Source: an uncultured Eubacteriales bacterium (GTDB lineage: Bacteria > Bacillota > Clostridia > Oscillospirales > Acutalibacteraceae). From it: a DNA stretch of 64,000 bases. Under the pieces are notes generated by a model, which saw only the letters and a program-made list of their open reading frames with translations, searched no databases and was not told the origin of the DNA. The translations under genes were made by a program, and so were the position numbers. The DNA lies in contig CAKSEH010000005.1 of assembly GCA_934446475.1 (NCBI GenBank), positions 1 to 64,000 on the forward strand, read 5' to 3'. Numbering within the stretch: position 1 is the stretch's first letter; every line of letters begins with the position of its first letter. Positions 32,666 through 40,864 of the stretch are shown in pieces.

Positions 32666-32720
32666 TAAAGAGTTTTGGCATAACTCTTTATTTTATCAGT
32701 CTCAGTTAGCTCAAGCTAAT
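32666..32720 (+). promoter_or_regulatory. Hairpin and third metal-repressor box upstream of feoB
   Basis: TAAAGAGTT (32666-32674) pairs with AACTCTTTA (32682-32690), followed by TTTTATC, a weak terminator or attenuator. GTTAGCTCAAGCTAAT at 32705-32720 repeats the motif found before feoA. feoB may thus have a separately regulated transcript; I see no clear -35/-10 between hairpin and feoB. Confidence 0.65.
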
Positions 32721-32777
32721 TCACAGTAATGCGGCAAAATCCGAACTTGCCGTATTGTTAAAGAAAGGAAAATTGTT

Positions 32778-35267
32778 ATGGATTTAAAGATTGCTCTTGC
32801 GGGCAACCCTAACTGCGGTAAAACAACCTTGTTCAATGCGCTCACAGGCTCAAATCAGTTTGTCGGAAACTGGCCGGGTGTTACCGTAGAAAAGAAGGAA
32901 GGAAAGCTTAAAAAGCACAGTGGAGTTATCATAACCGACCTTCCCGGTATTTATTCTCTTTCCCCTTACACCCTTGAGGAAGTTGTTGCGAGAAACTACC
33001 TTATCGGTGAAAGACCGGATGCGATACTTAATATTATCGACGGTACAAACCTTGAGCGTAACCTTTATCTTACAACTCAGTTGACCGAACTCGGTATACC
33101 GGTAGTAGTCGCTATCAATATGATGGACGTTGTTAAGAAAAACGGTGACAAAATAGACACTGCGGAGTTATCCCGTCAGCTCGGATGTAAAATCGTTGAG
33201 ATCTCCGCTCTTAAGGGAACAGGCGTTATGGAAGCCGCAGAGGCCGCTATAGACGCTGCAAAGAACGCAAAAACTATTCCTCAGCACACTTTCTCGGGCT
33301 GTGTTGAGCACGCAATTGCTCATATCGAAGAGGCTGCGGTTCATAGTATGCCCGAAGAACAGCAGCGTTGGTATGCGATCAAGATATTTGAACGTGATGA
33401 TAAAGTTCTTTCCGGTCTTAATATAGATAAGGCGACTCTTGCTCACATTGAAGAGGATATCAAGGCTGCAGAAAAGGAGCTTGACGATGACGCTGAATCT
33501 ATAATCACCAACGAGCGTTATGTTTACATATCTTCCGTTATAAAAGCTTGCTATAAAAAGAAAAGCACAGGAAAACTTTCAACATCTGATAAAATCGATA
33601 AGGTTGTAACAAACCGTTGGCTCGGCCTCCCCATATTCGCACTTGTAATGTTCCTTGTATATTACATTTCGATGGTTACTGTAGGTTCTGCCGCAACAGA
33701 CTGGGCAAACGACGGTGTTTTCGGAGACGGTTGGCACCTCTTCGGCATAGGTTCTTCCGCAACCGCAGAAGCCGAGGATGAATACGGCGATACCGATGCT
33801 ATAATAGCAGGTTTCCTTGACAAAGCTAAAGAACAGGGTCTTGATGTAAGCAAGATAACCTCAGCTATGGAAAAAGACGAACCTGATATCAAAGCAATCG
33901 CAGACGACATTAAGTCTCTTAAGGCAGATGCTGATTTCAAGAAGTTCGATTATACTCTTGAAGATGAAGAAACACTCGAAACTACCGTTGAAAGCGGCAC
34001 AATAGACGACCTTGACAACGCTCTCGATGCGTATGTAAAATATGACGGCGGCGTTGACCCCGCAAATTACGGCGTTTGGGTTCCCGGTATTCCCGTTCTC
34101 GTAGGTGACGGTCTTGAAGCAGCTAATGCTGCCCCCTGGCTTTCGGGACTTATTAACGACGGTATAGTTGCCGGTGTCGGCGCAGTTCTCGGATTTGTTC
34201 CTCAGATGCTCGTATTATTCCTCCTGCTTGCATTCCTTGAGGCTTGCGGTTATATGGCACGTATAGCATTCGTGCTCGACCGTATCTTCCGTAAATTCGG
34301 ACTTTCGGGTAAATCCTTTATACCTATGCTTATAGGCACAGGCTGCGGAATCCCCGGAATTATGGCTTCGAGAACTATTGAAAATGAGCGTGACCGCCGT
34401 ATGACTATTATGACGACCACATTTATTCCCTGCGGCGCTAAGGTTCCGTTTATAGCAATGATAGCAGGTGCTATTTTCGGCGGCTCGGCTTGGGTTGCAA
34501 CCTCCGCTTACTTTATAGGTATGGCTGCAATAGTTGTTTCGGGTATAATGCTTAAGAAAACAAAGATGTTCTCAGGTGAGCCTGCACCTTTCGTTATGGA
34601 ACTTCCGGCTTACCACTGGCCTACTGTAGGTAATGTTCTCCGTTCAATGTGGGAAAGAGGCTGGTCCTTTATTAAGAAGGCAGGCACAATAATCCTCCTT
34701 TCAACTATTCTCGTTTGGTTCACCACATACTTCGGTTGGGACAACGGTTCGTTCGGTATGCTCGAAGAAGAACAGATAAACTCATCGATACTTGCAAAAA
34801 TAGGAAGCGCTATTTCCTGGATATTCACTCCTCTCGGTTGGGGTAACTGGAAAGCTGTTGTTGCTTCGATTACCGGTCTTGTTGCAAAAGAAAACATCGT
34901 CGGTACACTCGGTATACTTTACGGCGGTTCCGACGGCACTGTTTACCAGAGTATCGCAAGCGCCTTCACAGGAATTACAGCTTATTCATTCCTCGTATTC
35001 AACCTCCTTTGTGCCCCCTGCTTTGCGGCAATCGGTGCTATAAAGCGTGAAATGAACAGCGCAAAGTGGACCTGGTTTGCGATAGGTTATCAGTGCGGAT
35101 TTGCTTACCTTATAGCGCTTATGATAAATCAGTTCGGAAATATCTTTACAGGTAATATAAGCGTTGCGGGACTTATCTTTGCAATCTTGGCTCTGGCACT
35201 TATAGTTTATATGCTTTTCCGCCCCTATAAAGAGGCTACACGCCTTACAAAGAATGTTAAGGCATAA
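32778..35267 (+). CDS. feoB: Ferrous iron transporter FeoB
   Basis: An 829-residue protein. The N-terminal G domain has GNPNCGKTT (8-16), DLPGIYSL, NMMD and SALKGTG. A helical GDI-like domain lies at about 175-250, then membrane helices with the two Gate motifs, including LIGTGCGIPGIMASR and FIPCGAKVPFIAMI, and a C-terminal helical bundle. It drives ferrous iron uptake. Between the first membrane helix and the second lies an insertion of about 100 acidic, Ala-rich residues (about 331-430), placed outside the cell and absent from E. coli FeoB, but which I recall from Clostridial FeoB. Operon with two feoA copies and the Cys-rich protein. Confidence 0.97.
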   Translation: MDLKIALAGNPNCGKTTLFNALTGSNQFVGNWPGVTVEKKEGKLKKHSGVIITDLPGIYSLSPYTLEEVVARNYLIGERPDAILNIIDGTNLERNLYLTTQLTELGIPVVVAINMMDVVKKNGDKIDTAELSRQLGCKIVEISALKGTGVMEAAEAAIDAAKNAKTIPQHTFSGCVEHAIAHIEEAAVHSMPEEQQRWYAIKIFERDDKVLSGLNIDKATLAHIEEDIKAAEKELDDDAESIITNERYVYISSVIKACYKKKSTGKLSTSDKIDKVVTNRWLGLPIFALVMFLVYYISMVTVGSAATDWANDGVFGDGWHLFGIGSSATAEAEDEYGDTDAIIAGFLDKAKEQGLDVSKITSAMEKDEPDIKAIADDIKSLKADADFKKFDYTLEDEETLETTVESGTIDDLDNALDAYVKYDGGVDPANYGVWVPGIPVLVGDGLEAANAAPWLSGLINDGIVAGVGAVLGFVPQMLVLFLLLAFLEACGYMARIAFVLDRIFRKFGLSGKSFIPMLIGTGCGIPGIMASRTIENERDRRMTIMTTTFIPCGAKVPFIAMIAGAIFGGSAWVATSAYFIGMAAIVVSGIMLKKTKMFSGEPAPFVMELPAYHWPTVGNVLRSMWERGWSFIKKAGTIILLSTILVWFTTYFGWDNGSFGMLEEEQINSSILAKIGSAISWIFTPLGWGNWKAVVASITGLVAKENIVGTLGILYGGSDGTVYQSIASAFTGITAYSFLVFNLLCAPCFAAIGAIKREMNSAKWTWFAIGYQCGFAYLIALMINQFGNIFTGNISVAGLIFAILALALIVYMLFRPYKEATRLTKNVKA

Positions 35268-35295
35268 ATAATTTAAAAAAAGGAGTTGTCTTTAG

Positions 35296-35466
35296 ATGCT
35301 GTCCTTTATTTCTTCAAATATTTCAACTATTTTAATTTGCATAGCTTTGGCAGCTATAGTTGCACTTATCGTAATAAAGCTTGTAAAGGATAAAAAAAGG
35401 GGAAAATCAACCTGCGGCGGCAACTGCGGACACTGCCCTATGGGCGGCTCCTGCCATAACAAGTAA
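35296..35466 (+). CDS. FeoB-associated Cys-rich membrane protein
   Basis: A 56-residue protein with AGGAG 10 bases upstream of the ATG, 28 bases after feoB. One membrane helix (about 10-29) is followed by a basic segment (KDKKRGK) and a cysteine-rich tail with CGGNCGHCPMGGSC. This matches the small FeoB-associated Cys-rich protein family that often ends feo operons. The five tail cysteines (C-x3-C-x2-C-x5-C plus flanking) could bind iron or another metal on the cytoplasmic side. Precise role unknown. Confidence 0.9.
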   Translation: MLSFISSNISTILICIALAAIVALIVIKLVKDKKRGKSTCGGNCGHCPMGGSCHNK

Positions 35467-35468
35467 CA

Positions 35469-35504
35469 AAAAAGGAGACGCTTTTAATACAGCGTCTCCT
35501 TTTT
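35469..35504 (+). terminator. Terminator of the feo operon
   Basis: A perfect 13-bp stem (35469-35481 with 35492-35504) ending in five Ts lies 3 bases after the Cys-rich protein stop. Confidence 0.92.
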
Positions 35505-35531
35505 ATGATAATGAAAGTAAGGAGATAATAT

Positions 35532-36233
35532 ATGGCAATTGTTGAATTTAAAGGTGTAAGCAAAATATATACGAGCGGCGACCATAAACTCAAAGCTCTT
35601 GACAATGTTAATATATCGCTTGACGAAGGAAAATTTGTTGTTATTTTAGGTCCGAGCGGTGCAGGTAAGAGCACTTTTTTAAATCTCCTTGGCGGACTTG
35701 ACAGCCCGAGCGAAGGTAAAATAATAGTTGACGGCAAAGATATATCCACCCTCTCAAATGACGAACTTGCAGATTACAGGGCTAAAAAAGTCGGCTTTGT
35801 TTTCCAGTTTTATAATCTTGTTCCTACACTTACGGTACACGAAAATGTTGCCTTGGTAAAAGAAATTGCACCTGACTCTCTGTCAGCCACAAAAATGATA
35901 GAAGAAGTCGGATTATCCGATCACCTGAAGAACTTCCCTTCCGAACTTTCGGGCGGTGAACAGCAAAGAGTATCCATAGCAAGAGCACTTGCCAAAAATC
36001 CGAAAATTCTACTTTGCGACGAACCTACCGGCGCTCTTGATTCGCAGACAGGCGTGCTTGTCTTAAAATTGCTTCTCAAAATGGCAAAGAGCTACGGCAA
36101 AACAATAATAATAGTTACCCATAACCAAAATATCGCTAAAATGGCGGATGTTGTGATGCACGTCAAAAACGGCAAGGTAGTTTCGGTTTCGAATCAGGAA
36201 AATCCGGTTTCTGCGGATGATATCGACTGGTAA
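35532..36233 (+). CDS. ABC transporter ATP-binding protein, MacB/LolD type
   Basis: A 233-residue ATPase. Walker A GPSGAGKST, Q-loop FQFYNLVPTLTV, signature LSGGEQQR, Walker B ILLCDEPTGALDS and the H-loop VTHN are complete. The PTLTV and TGALDS sequences are typical of the MacB/LolD/SalX group, which energise FtsX-like permeases rather than classical importers. It starts after AAGGAG just past the feo terminator and is followed after 15 bases by its permease. Substrates of such pairs include lipoproteins, peptides and antibiotics; here unknown. Confidence 0.95.
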   Translation: MAIVEFKGVSKIYTSGDHKLKALDNVNISLDEGKFVVILGPSGAGKSTFLNLLGGLDSPSEGKIIVDGKDISTLSNDELADYRAKKVGFVFQFYNLVPTLTVHENVALVKEIAPDSLSATKMIEEVGLSDHLKNFPSELSGGEQQRVSIARALAKNPKILLCDEPTGALDSQTGVLVLKLLLKMAKSYGKTIIIVTHNQNIAKMADVVMHVKNGKVVSVSNQENPVSADDIDW

Positions 36234-36248
36234 AGGCGGTAATGACTT

Positions 36249-38528
36249 ATGTTATTTAAAAAGCTTTTCAGAACGATGGGTCTCTACCGTGCGCAGTTTA
36301 TTTCGATGATAATAATGATCGCTCTCGGTGTGGGAATATTTGTCGGATTTAATATGGAATGGGTAAGCATTAAGGAAAACACATCAAAGTTTTTTTCCGA
36401 TACCGGATTTGCCGATTACAGAATAACCTCCGAAAAGGGATTTTCATCTGAGGAAGCCGAAAAGATCAAAGATATTTCCGATGTAAAAAATGCATCACGA
36501 TATGTTGCGGTCAATGTCGATATTAAAGAGAGAAGCGGCGATGCGCTTTCACTTACGGTAACAGAAGACCCCAAAGTTTCGGGAGTTATGCTGATTTCCG
36601 GAGAAAAATACGATCCCGATGATGCAAACGGTGTTTGGCTTTCCGATAAATATGCAAAAGCAAATAATTTCAAATGCGGAGATAACATAACCTTTAAATA
36701 CAAGAACATCGAAATAAACGGAAAGATCAAAGGTCTTATAAAATCTTCCGAATATCTCATATGCGTTCGTGATTCAAGTCAGCTTATGCCTGATTACACA
36801 ACTTTCGGATTTGCTTACATATCCCCTGTTTTTTATAAAAATGCAACCGGTTCCGACTTTTACCCGCAAATAAACGCTATATCGGATATGGGAAAAAAGG
36901 ATTTTTGCGACAAAGTTGATAACGCTCTGGGTAAAACGACTTTAGTGCTTACAAAAGAAGAAGTGGGTTCATATTCCCTTGCAAACGGCGAAGCAGACGA
37001 GGGAAAAACAATGGGCTCGGTGCTTCCTGTGCTTTTCCTTCTTATAGCGGTTTTGACGATGGTAACTACTATGCACAGGCTAACCGCCAAGGAAAAGACC
37101 CAAATAGGTACTCTTAAAGCTCTCGGATTCAAAGACCGCAGAATTCTTCTGCACTACACTTCTTATGCGTTTATGATAGGCATTATAGGTTCCGTTATAG
37201 GAATTGCGCTAGGATATGCCGTAGCATACTTTATAATGAATCCTAACGGTATGATGGGAACTTATTTTGATATGAAGGAATGGGTGCTTTACCTGCCGTG
37301 GTTCTGCACTGTTTCGGTATTGATAATAATAGTTCTTCTTACTCTTATCGGTTTTCTCTCGGTAAAGAAAATGCTGAAAGGCACCGCCGCAGATGCACTC
37401 CGTCCGTATTCACCTAAAAAAATGAAGTCTCTCAAAATAGAAAAGACAAAAGCTTTTCACAAGCTGTCTTTCGGAACAAGGTGGAACCTCAGAGACATAA
37501 TGAGGCACAAATCGAGAACGGCTATGAGCCTTGTCGGAATAGTAGGTTGTATGATACTTGTGGTAGGTTCGCTCGGTATGAGGGATACTATGAGTGAATT
37601 CCTTGATATGTATTACGACGGCGCTCTTAAATACTCCTCAAGAATATATCTTACCGAAAATGCCGCAGAGGAACAAAGAAACGAGATAAGCGAGAAATAC
37701 AACGGAGACCGCAGCGCTTCTGTCGGTGTTCTGTTAGAAGATAAAACCGTCTCACTTGATATTTATTCCCTTAAAAACGATCTGGTGCGTTTCCCAAACT
37801 CGGGTTCAGGTTATGCGGACATAGGAAATGACGGTGCATACATATGTATGAGACTTGCGGACAAATTTAATCTTAAAAAGGGTGACTCTGTCGTTTTAAG
37901 TCCTTACGGGACAAACGAAAAATATACTTTTAAAATCGCAGGAATCATAAGAATCACATCGGAATGCGTTGTGATATCCGAAGAATATGCAAATTCCAAA
38001 AAAATAGCATACACACCAGATTCGGTGTATACTAAAACCGAAAAATCCGAAATTGCCTCGGACAGCGCCATAAAGACAGTTCAATCGAAACAGGCGATTA
38101 TGGACTCCTTTGATACATTCCTTGAGCTTATGAACTCAATGATATTAGTGCTTGTTGCAGGAGCATTGGTACTCGGAATAGTTGTTCTTTATAATCTCGG
38201 AGTTATGAGTTATACCGAAAGATACAGAGAGATGGCCACTCTTAAAGTAGTAGGTTTTAAGGACGGAAAAATAGGCAGATTACTTATAGGTCAGAACATC
38301 TGGCTATCGGTAATCGGTATACTTGTAGGTATGCCGCTCGGACTGCTCACCCTTGACTGCCTTCTTAAAAAATTAGCTCCCGAATACGAAATGAGAATGT
38401 ATGTCGGTCCGTTAACGGTAATATCAAGTATATTGCTTACATTCGGTGTATCTTTGCTTGTAAGTCTGATGGTGGCAAAAAAGAACAAAAAAATCGATAT
38501 GGTCGAAGCGCTCAAAGGGGCAGAATAA
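36249..38528 (+). CDS. FtsX-like ABC transporter permease, duplicated domain type
   Basis: A 759-residue membrane protein with two FtsX modules. There is an N-terminal helix (about 13-35), an exterior MacB-like domain (about 45-245), three helices (about 255-385, with LTAKEKTQIGTLKALGF in the first loop), a second N-terminal helix near 425, a second exterior domain (about 450-620), and three final helices ending in KKNKKIDMVEALKG. TERYREMATLKVVGFKDGKIG in the second half repeats the loop of the first. It works with the preceding ATPase as a mechanotransmission or export machine. No two-component system of the bacitracin-resistance type is adjacent. Confidence 0.92.
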   Translation: MLFKKLFRTMGLYRAQFISMIIMIALGVGIFVGFNMEWVSIKENTSKFFSDTGFADYRITSEKGFSSEEAEKIKDISDVKNASRYVAVNVDIKERSGDALSLTVTEDPKVSGVMLISGEKYDPDDANGVWLSDKYAKANNFKCGDNITFKYKNIEINGKIKGLIKSSEYLICVRDSSQLMPDYTTFGFAYISPVFYKNATGSDFYPQINAISDMGKKDFCDKVDNALGKTTLVLTKEEVGSYSLANGEADEGKTMGSVLPVLFLLIAVLTMVTTMHRLTAKEKTQIGTLKALGFKDRRILLHYTSYAFMIGIIGSVIGIALGYAVAYFIMNPNGMMGTYFDMKEWVLYLPWFCTVSVLIIIVLLTLIGFLSVKKMLKGTAADALRPYSPKKMKSLKIEKTKAFHKLSFGTRWNLRDIMRHKSRTAMSLVGIVGCMILVVGSLGMRDTMSEFLDMYYDGALKYSSRIYLTENAAEEQRNEISEKYNGDRSASVGVLLEDKTVSLDIYSLKNDLVRFPNSGSGYADIGNDGAYICMRLADKFNLKKGDSVVLSPYGTNEKYTFKIAGIIRITSECVVISEEYANSKKIAYTPDSVYTKTEKSEIASDSAIKTVQSKQAIMDSFDTFLELMNSMILVLVAGALVLGIVVLYNLGVMSYTERYREMATLKVVGFKDGKIGRLLIGQNIWLSVIGILVGMPLGLLTLDCLLKKLAPEYEMRMYVGPLTVISSILLTFGVSLLVSLMVAKKNKKIDMVEALKGAE

Positions 38529-38530
38529 CG

Positions 38531-38737
38531 CTACAAAAACCTATCTAAACTTTCGGAAAGCGAAACCGAGCGTTGATATTTCTCCACAGTCCCTGCCATA
38601 ATATGCAGCTGTGAAGCTGAATGAATATATGGGTTCATACTATGAAGCTCCATTTGCATATTCACCGGCAGCGATAAAAAATACTTTCTTGTACTTGAGC
38701 TGTGACTCAGCAATTCTCTCAGATTTTGATATTTCAC
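38531..38737 (-). CDS. Small conserved-looking protein, function unknown
   Basis: Read from GTG 38737, 9 bases after AAAGG, the frame gives 68 residues: KYQNLRELLSHSSSTRKYFLSLPVNMQ, then IHSASQLHIMAG. This resembles, from memory, small Clostridial proteins with an S-x-AR-x-YF-x-SLP-x-xVQ...I-x-S-x-x-EL core found next to varied genes. It is convergent with the FtsX gene, with 2 bases between the stops. A weaker start at 38746 lies at the end of the ribosome-binding site. It may be real or chance. Confidence 0.5.
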   Translation of the reverse strand: MKYQNLRELLSHSSSTRKYFLSLPVNMQMELHSMNPYIHSASQLHIMAGTVEKYQRSVSLSESLDRFL

Positions 38738-38805
38738 GGTATACACCCTTTCATAAAGGTATTTTAAACCGTGAACACAAAAAAATACAAAGGAGTGAAT
38801 ATATT

Positions 38806-39060
38806 ATGCTTAAATTAACACTTAAAATTGACGGTATGGCGTGCAGTATGTGCGAAGCACATATAAATGATACTTTCAGGCGTGGTATTGACCCTGTAAA
38901 GGTGAGCTCCTCACATTCCAAAGGAGAGACCGTCATCATATCAAAAAGGGATATAAGCGACAGCGAGCTTAATACCTGCCTTGCAGGTACGGGATATAAT
39001 ATACTTTCCGTAAGCAGAGAACCTTATGAGAAAAAAGGCTTCCATTTATTTAAAAAATAA
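38806..39060 (+). CDS. Heavy-metal-associated (HMA) domain protein
   Basis: From ATG 38806 (AAAGGAG upstream), 84 residues. LTLKIDGMACSMCEAHINDTFRR has the M-x-C-x-x-C metal site of HMA domains, followed by the expected beta-alpha-beta pattern to about residue 70 and a basic tail. HMA proteins carry copper or other soft metals to P-type ATPases; no such ATPase is in this window. An in-frame extension back to 38611 lacks a ribosome-binding site and overlaps the minus-strand small gene, so I reject it. Confidence 0.82.
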   Translation: MLKLTLKIDGMACSMCEAHINDTFRRGIDPVKVSSSHSKGETVIISKRDISDSELNTCLAGTGYNILSVSREPYEKKGFHLFKK

Positions 39061-39115
39061 GCGTTACACCGGACGGTTTATAAATCAGTTGTTCACAATT
39101 AAATGTAACACATAA

Positions 39116-39163
39116 AAAAGAGCGATACAAAAGTCACTTTAAGACCTGTTGTATCGCTCTTTT
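39116..39163. terminator. Bidirectional terminator between HMA gene and fhs
   Basis: A perfect 15-bp stem (39116-39130 with 39149-39163) flanked by A and T runs lies between convergent genes. Confidence 0.85.
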
Positions 39164-39173
39164 CATTTTTATC

Positions 39174-40850
39174 TTAGAAAAGGCCTGTTATTTTTCCGCT
39201 TTCGTCAACATCAATGTTTTCAGCTGCGGGCACCTTTGGAAGCCCCGGCATCGTCATAATATCCCCCGTAAGAGCGACAACAAAGCCTGCCCCCGCAGAA
39301 ACTTTAAGATTTCTTACCGTAACGGTAAAATCCTCGGGAGCTCCGAGCTTTTTAGGGTCATCCGAAAAGCTGTACTGTGTTTTTGCTATACACACGGGCA
39401 GCCTGCCAAATCCCATTTTATTTAAATTTTCAAGCTGCTTTCTTGCATTTGCGGTAAACACCGTTTCGGCGCCGCCGTAAATCTTTTTAACAACACAGTC
39501 TATCTTTTTTTCAATAGAGTCGCCGTCACCGTAGGCAAATGTAAAGTCGCCCTTTTCCTCTTCGCAAAGTCTCACGACTTCTCTTGCAAGGTCCTCTCCC
39601 CCCTTGCCTCCCTGCGCCCAAACAGTAGACAAAACGACATTGACACCGAGCTTTTGACATTCAGCAATAACCGCATCGATTTCTGCATCGGTATCGGTGG
39701 GGAAACGGTTTACCGCCACAACGCAAGGCAGTTTATAAACATTTTTAATATTTGATAAATGCCTTAAAAGATTAGGCATACCTGCTTTTAACGTACCGAT
39801 ATTTTCATCGGTAAGTTCGCTTTTTGAAAGTCCGCCGTGCATCTTAAGCGCTCGGACGGTTGCAACTATAACGACTGCATCCGGCACAAGACCCGACACA
39901 CGGCATTTTATATCAAGGAACTTTTCAGCTCCGAGATCCGCCCCGAATCCTGCCTCGGTTATGGTATAATCACCGAGTTTTAAGGCGGTTTTTGTTGCAA
40001 TTACCGTATTGCAGCCGTGAGCAATATTCGCAAACGGTCCGCCGTGAACTATAGCCGGAGTTCCCTCTAAGGTCTGAACAAGGTTAGGCTTTAATGCATC
40101 TTTTAACAGAGCCGCCATAGCACCTTGTGCCTTAAGCTGCCTGCAGGTTACAGGCTCTCCGCCGTAAGTATATCCTACTATTATTCTTGCAAGTCTTTCC
40201 TTAAGGTCTTGTATTGACTCCGAAAGGCACAAGATCGCCATTATCTCACTCGCAACGGTAATGTCAAATCCGTCCTCCCTGGGAACGCCGTTTGCAGGAC
40301 CTCCGAGACCGTCTGTTATAAACCTCAGTTGACGGTCATTCATATCGACGCAGCGTTTCCAAACGATTCTTCTTGGGTCAATATTAAGGGCATTGCCCTG
40401 ATGAATATGATTGTCAAGCATAGCGGCAAGAAGATTATTTGCCGCACCTATTGCGTGAAAATCGCCCGTGAAATGGAGATTTATATCCTCCATAGGCACT
40501 ACCTGCGCATATCCTCCGCCTGCAGCGCCTCCTTTTATTCCGAAAACAGGACCGAGTGACGGTTCTCTTAGGGCAAGTATTGCATTTTTCCCTATTCTTC
40601 TCAGCCCGTCCGCAAGACCTATTGTGGTCGTCGTTTTACCCTCTCCGGCAGGAGTGGGAGTTATGGCGGTAACAAGGATCAGTTTACCGTTTTTTAGGTT
40701 TTCTGTTCCTGCGTCTGCAAGATTTATTTTTGCCTTATACTTACCGTAAGGTTCTATGCAGTTACTCAGAAGACCTGCCGACTCTGCTATTTCGGTTATA
40801 GGATGCATTTTACATTCCCGGGCAATTTCTATATCCGACTTGTAATTCAC
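39174..40850 (-). CDS. fhs: Formate-tetrahydrofolate ligase
   Basis: A 558-residue enzyme of normal length. TPTPAGEGKTTTTIGLADGL is the ATP-binding loop; EPSLGPVFGIKGGAAGGGYAQVVPMEDINLHFTGD and GGPFANIAHGCN are family signatures. It makes 10-formyl-THF from formate, ATP and THF, feeding purine synthesis or acetogenic folate chemistry. Start is GTG with AAAGGAGC upstream, 14 bases after purB. The purB-fhs pair makes sense because two purine steps use 10-formyl-THF. The other Wood-Ljungdahl genes are not here. Confidence 0.97.
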   Translation of the reverse strand: MNYKSDIEIARECKMHPITEIAESAGLLSNCIEPYGKYKAKINLADAGTENLKNGKLILVTAITPTPAGEGKTTTTIGLADGLRRIGKNAILALREPSLGPVFGIKGGAAGGGYAQVVPMEDINLHFTGDFHAIGAANNLLAAMLDNHIHQGNALNIDPRRIVWKRCVDMNDRQLRFITDGLGGPANGVPREDGFDITVASEIMAILCLSESIQDLKERLARIIVGYTYGGEPVTCRQLKAQGAMAALLKDALKPNLVQTLEGTPAIVHGGPFANIAHGCNTVIATKTALKLGDYTITEAGFGADLGAEKFLDIKCRVSGLVPDAVVIVATVRALKMHGGLSKSELTDENIGTLKAGMPNLLRHLSNIKNVYKLPCVVAVNRFPTDTDAEIDAVIAECQKLGVNVVLSTVWAQGGKGGEDLAREVVRLCEEEKGDFTFAYGDGDSIEKKIDCVVKKIYGGAETVFTANARKQLENLNKMGFGRLPVCIAKTQYSFSDDPKKLGAPEDFTVTVRNLKVSAGAGFVVALTGDIMTMPGLPKVPAAENIDVDESGKITGLF

Positions 40851-40864
40851 AAAAAACAGCTCCT

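Noticed and set aside
38611..38805. N-terminal extension of the HMA-domain protein
   Set aside because: No ribosome site; it overlaps the minus-strand small gene, and the HMA domain begins at ATG 38806.
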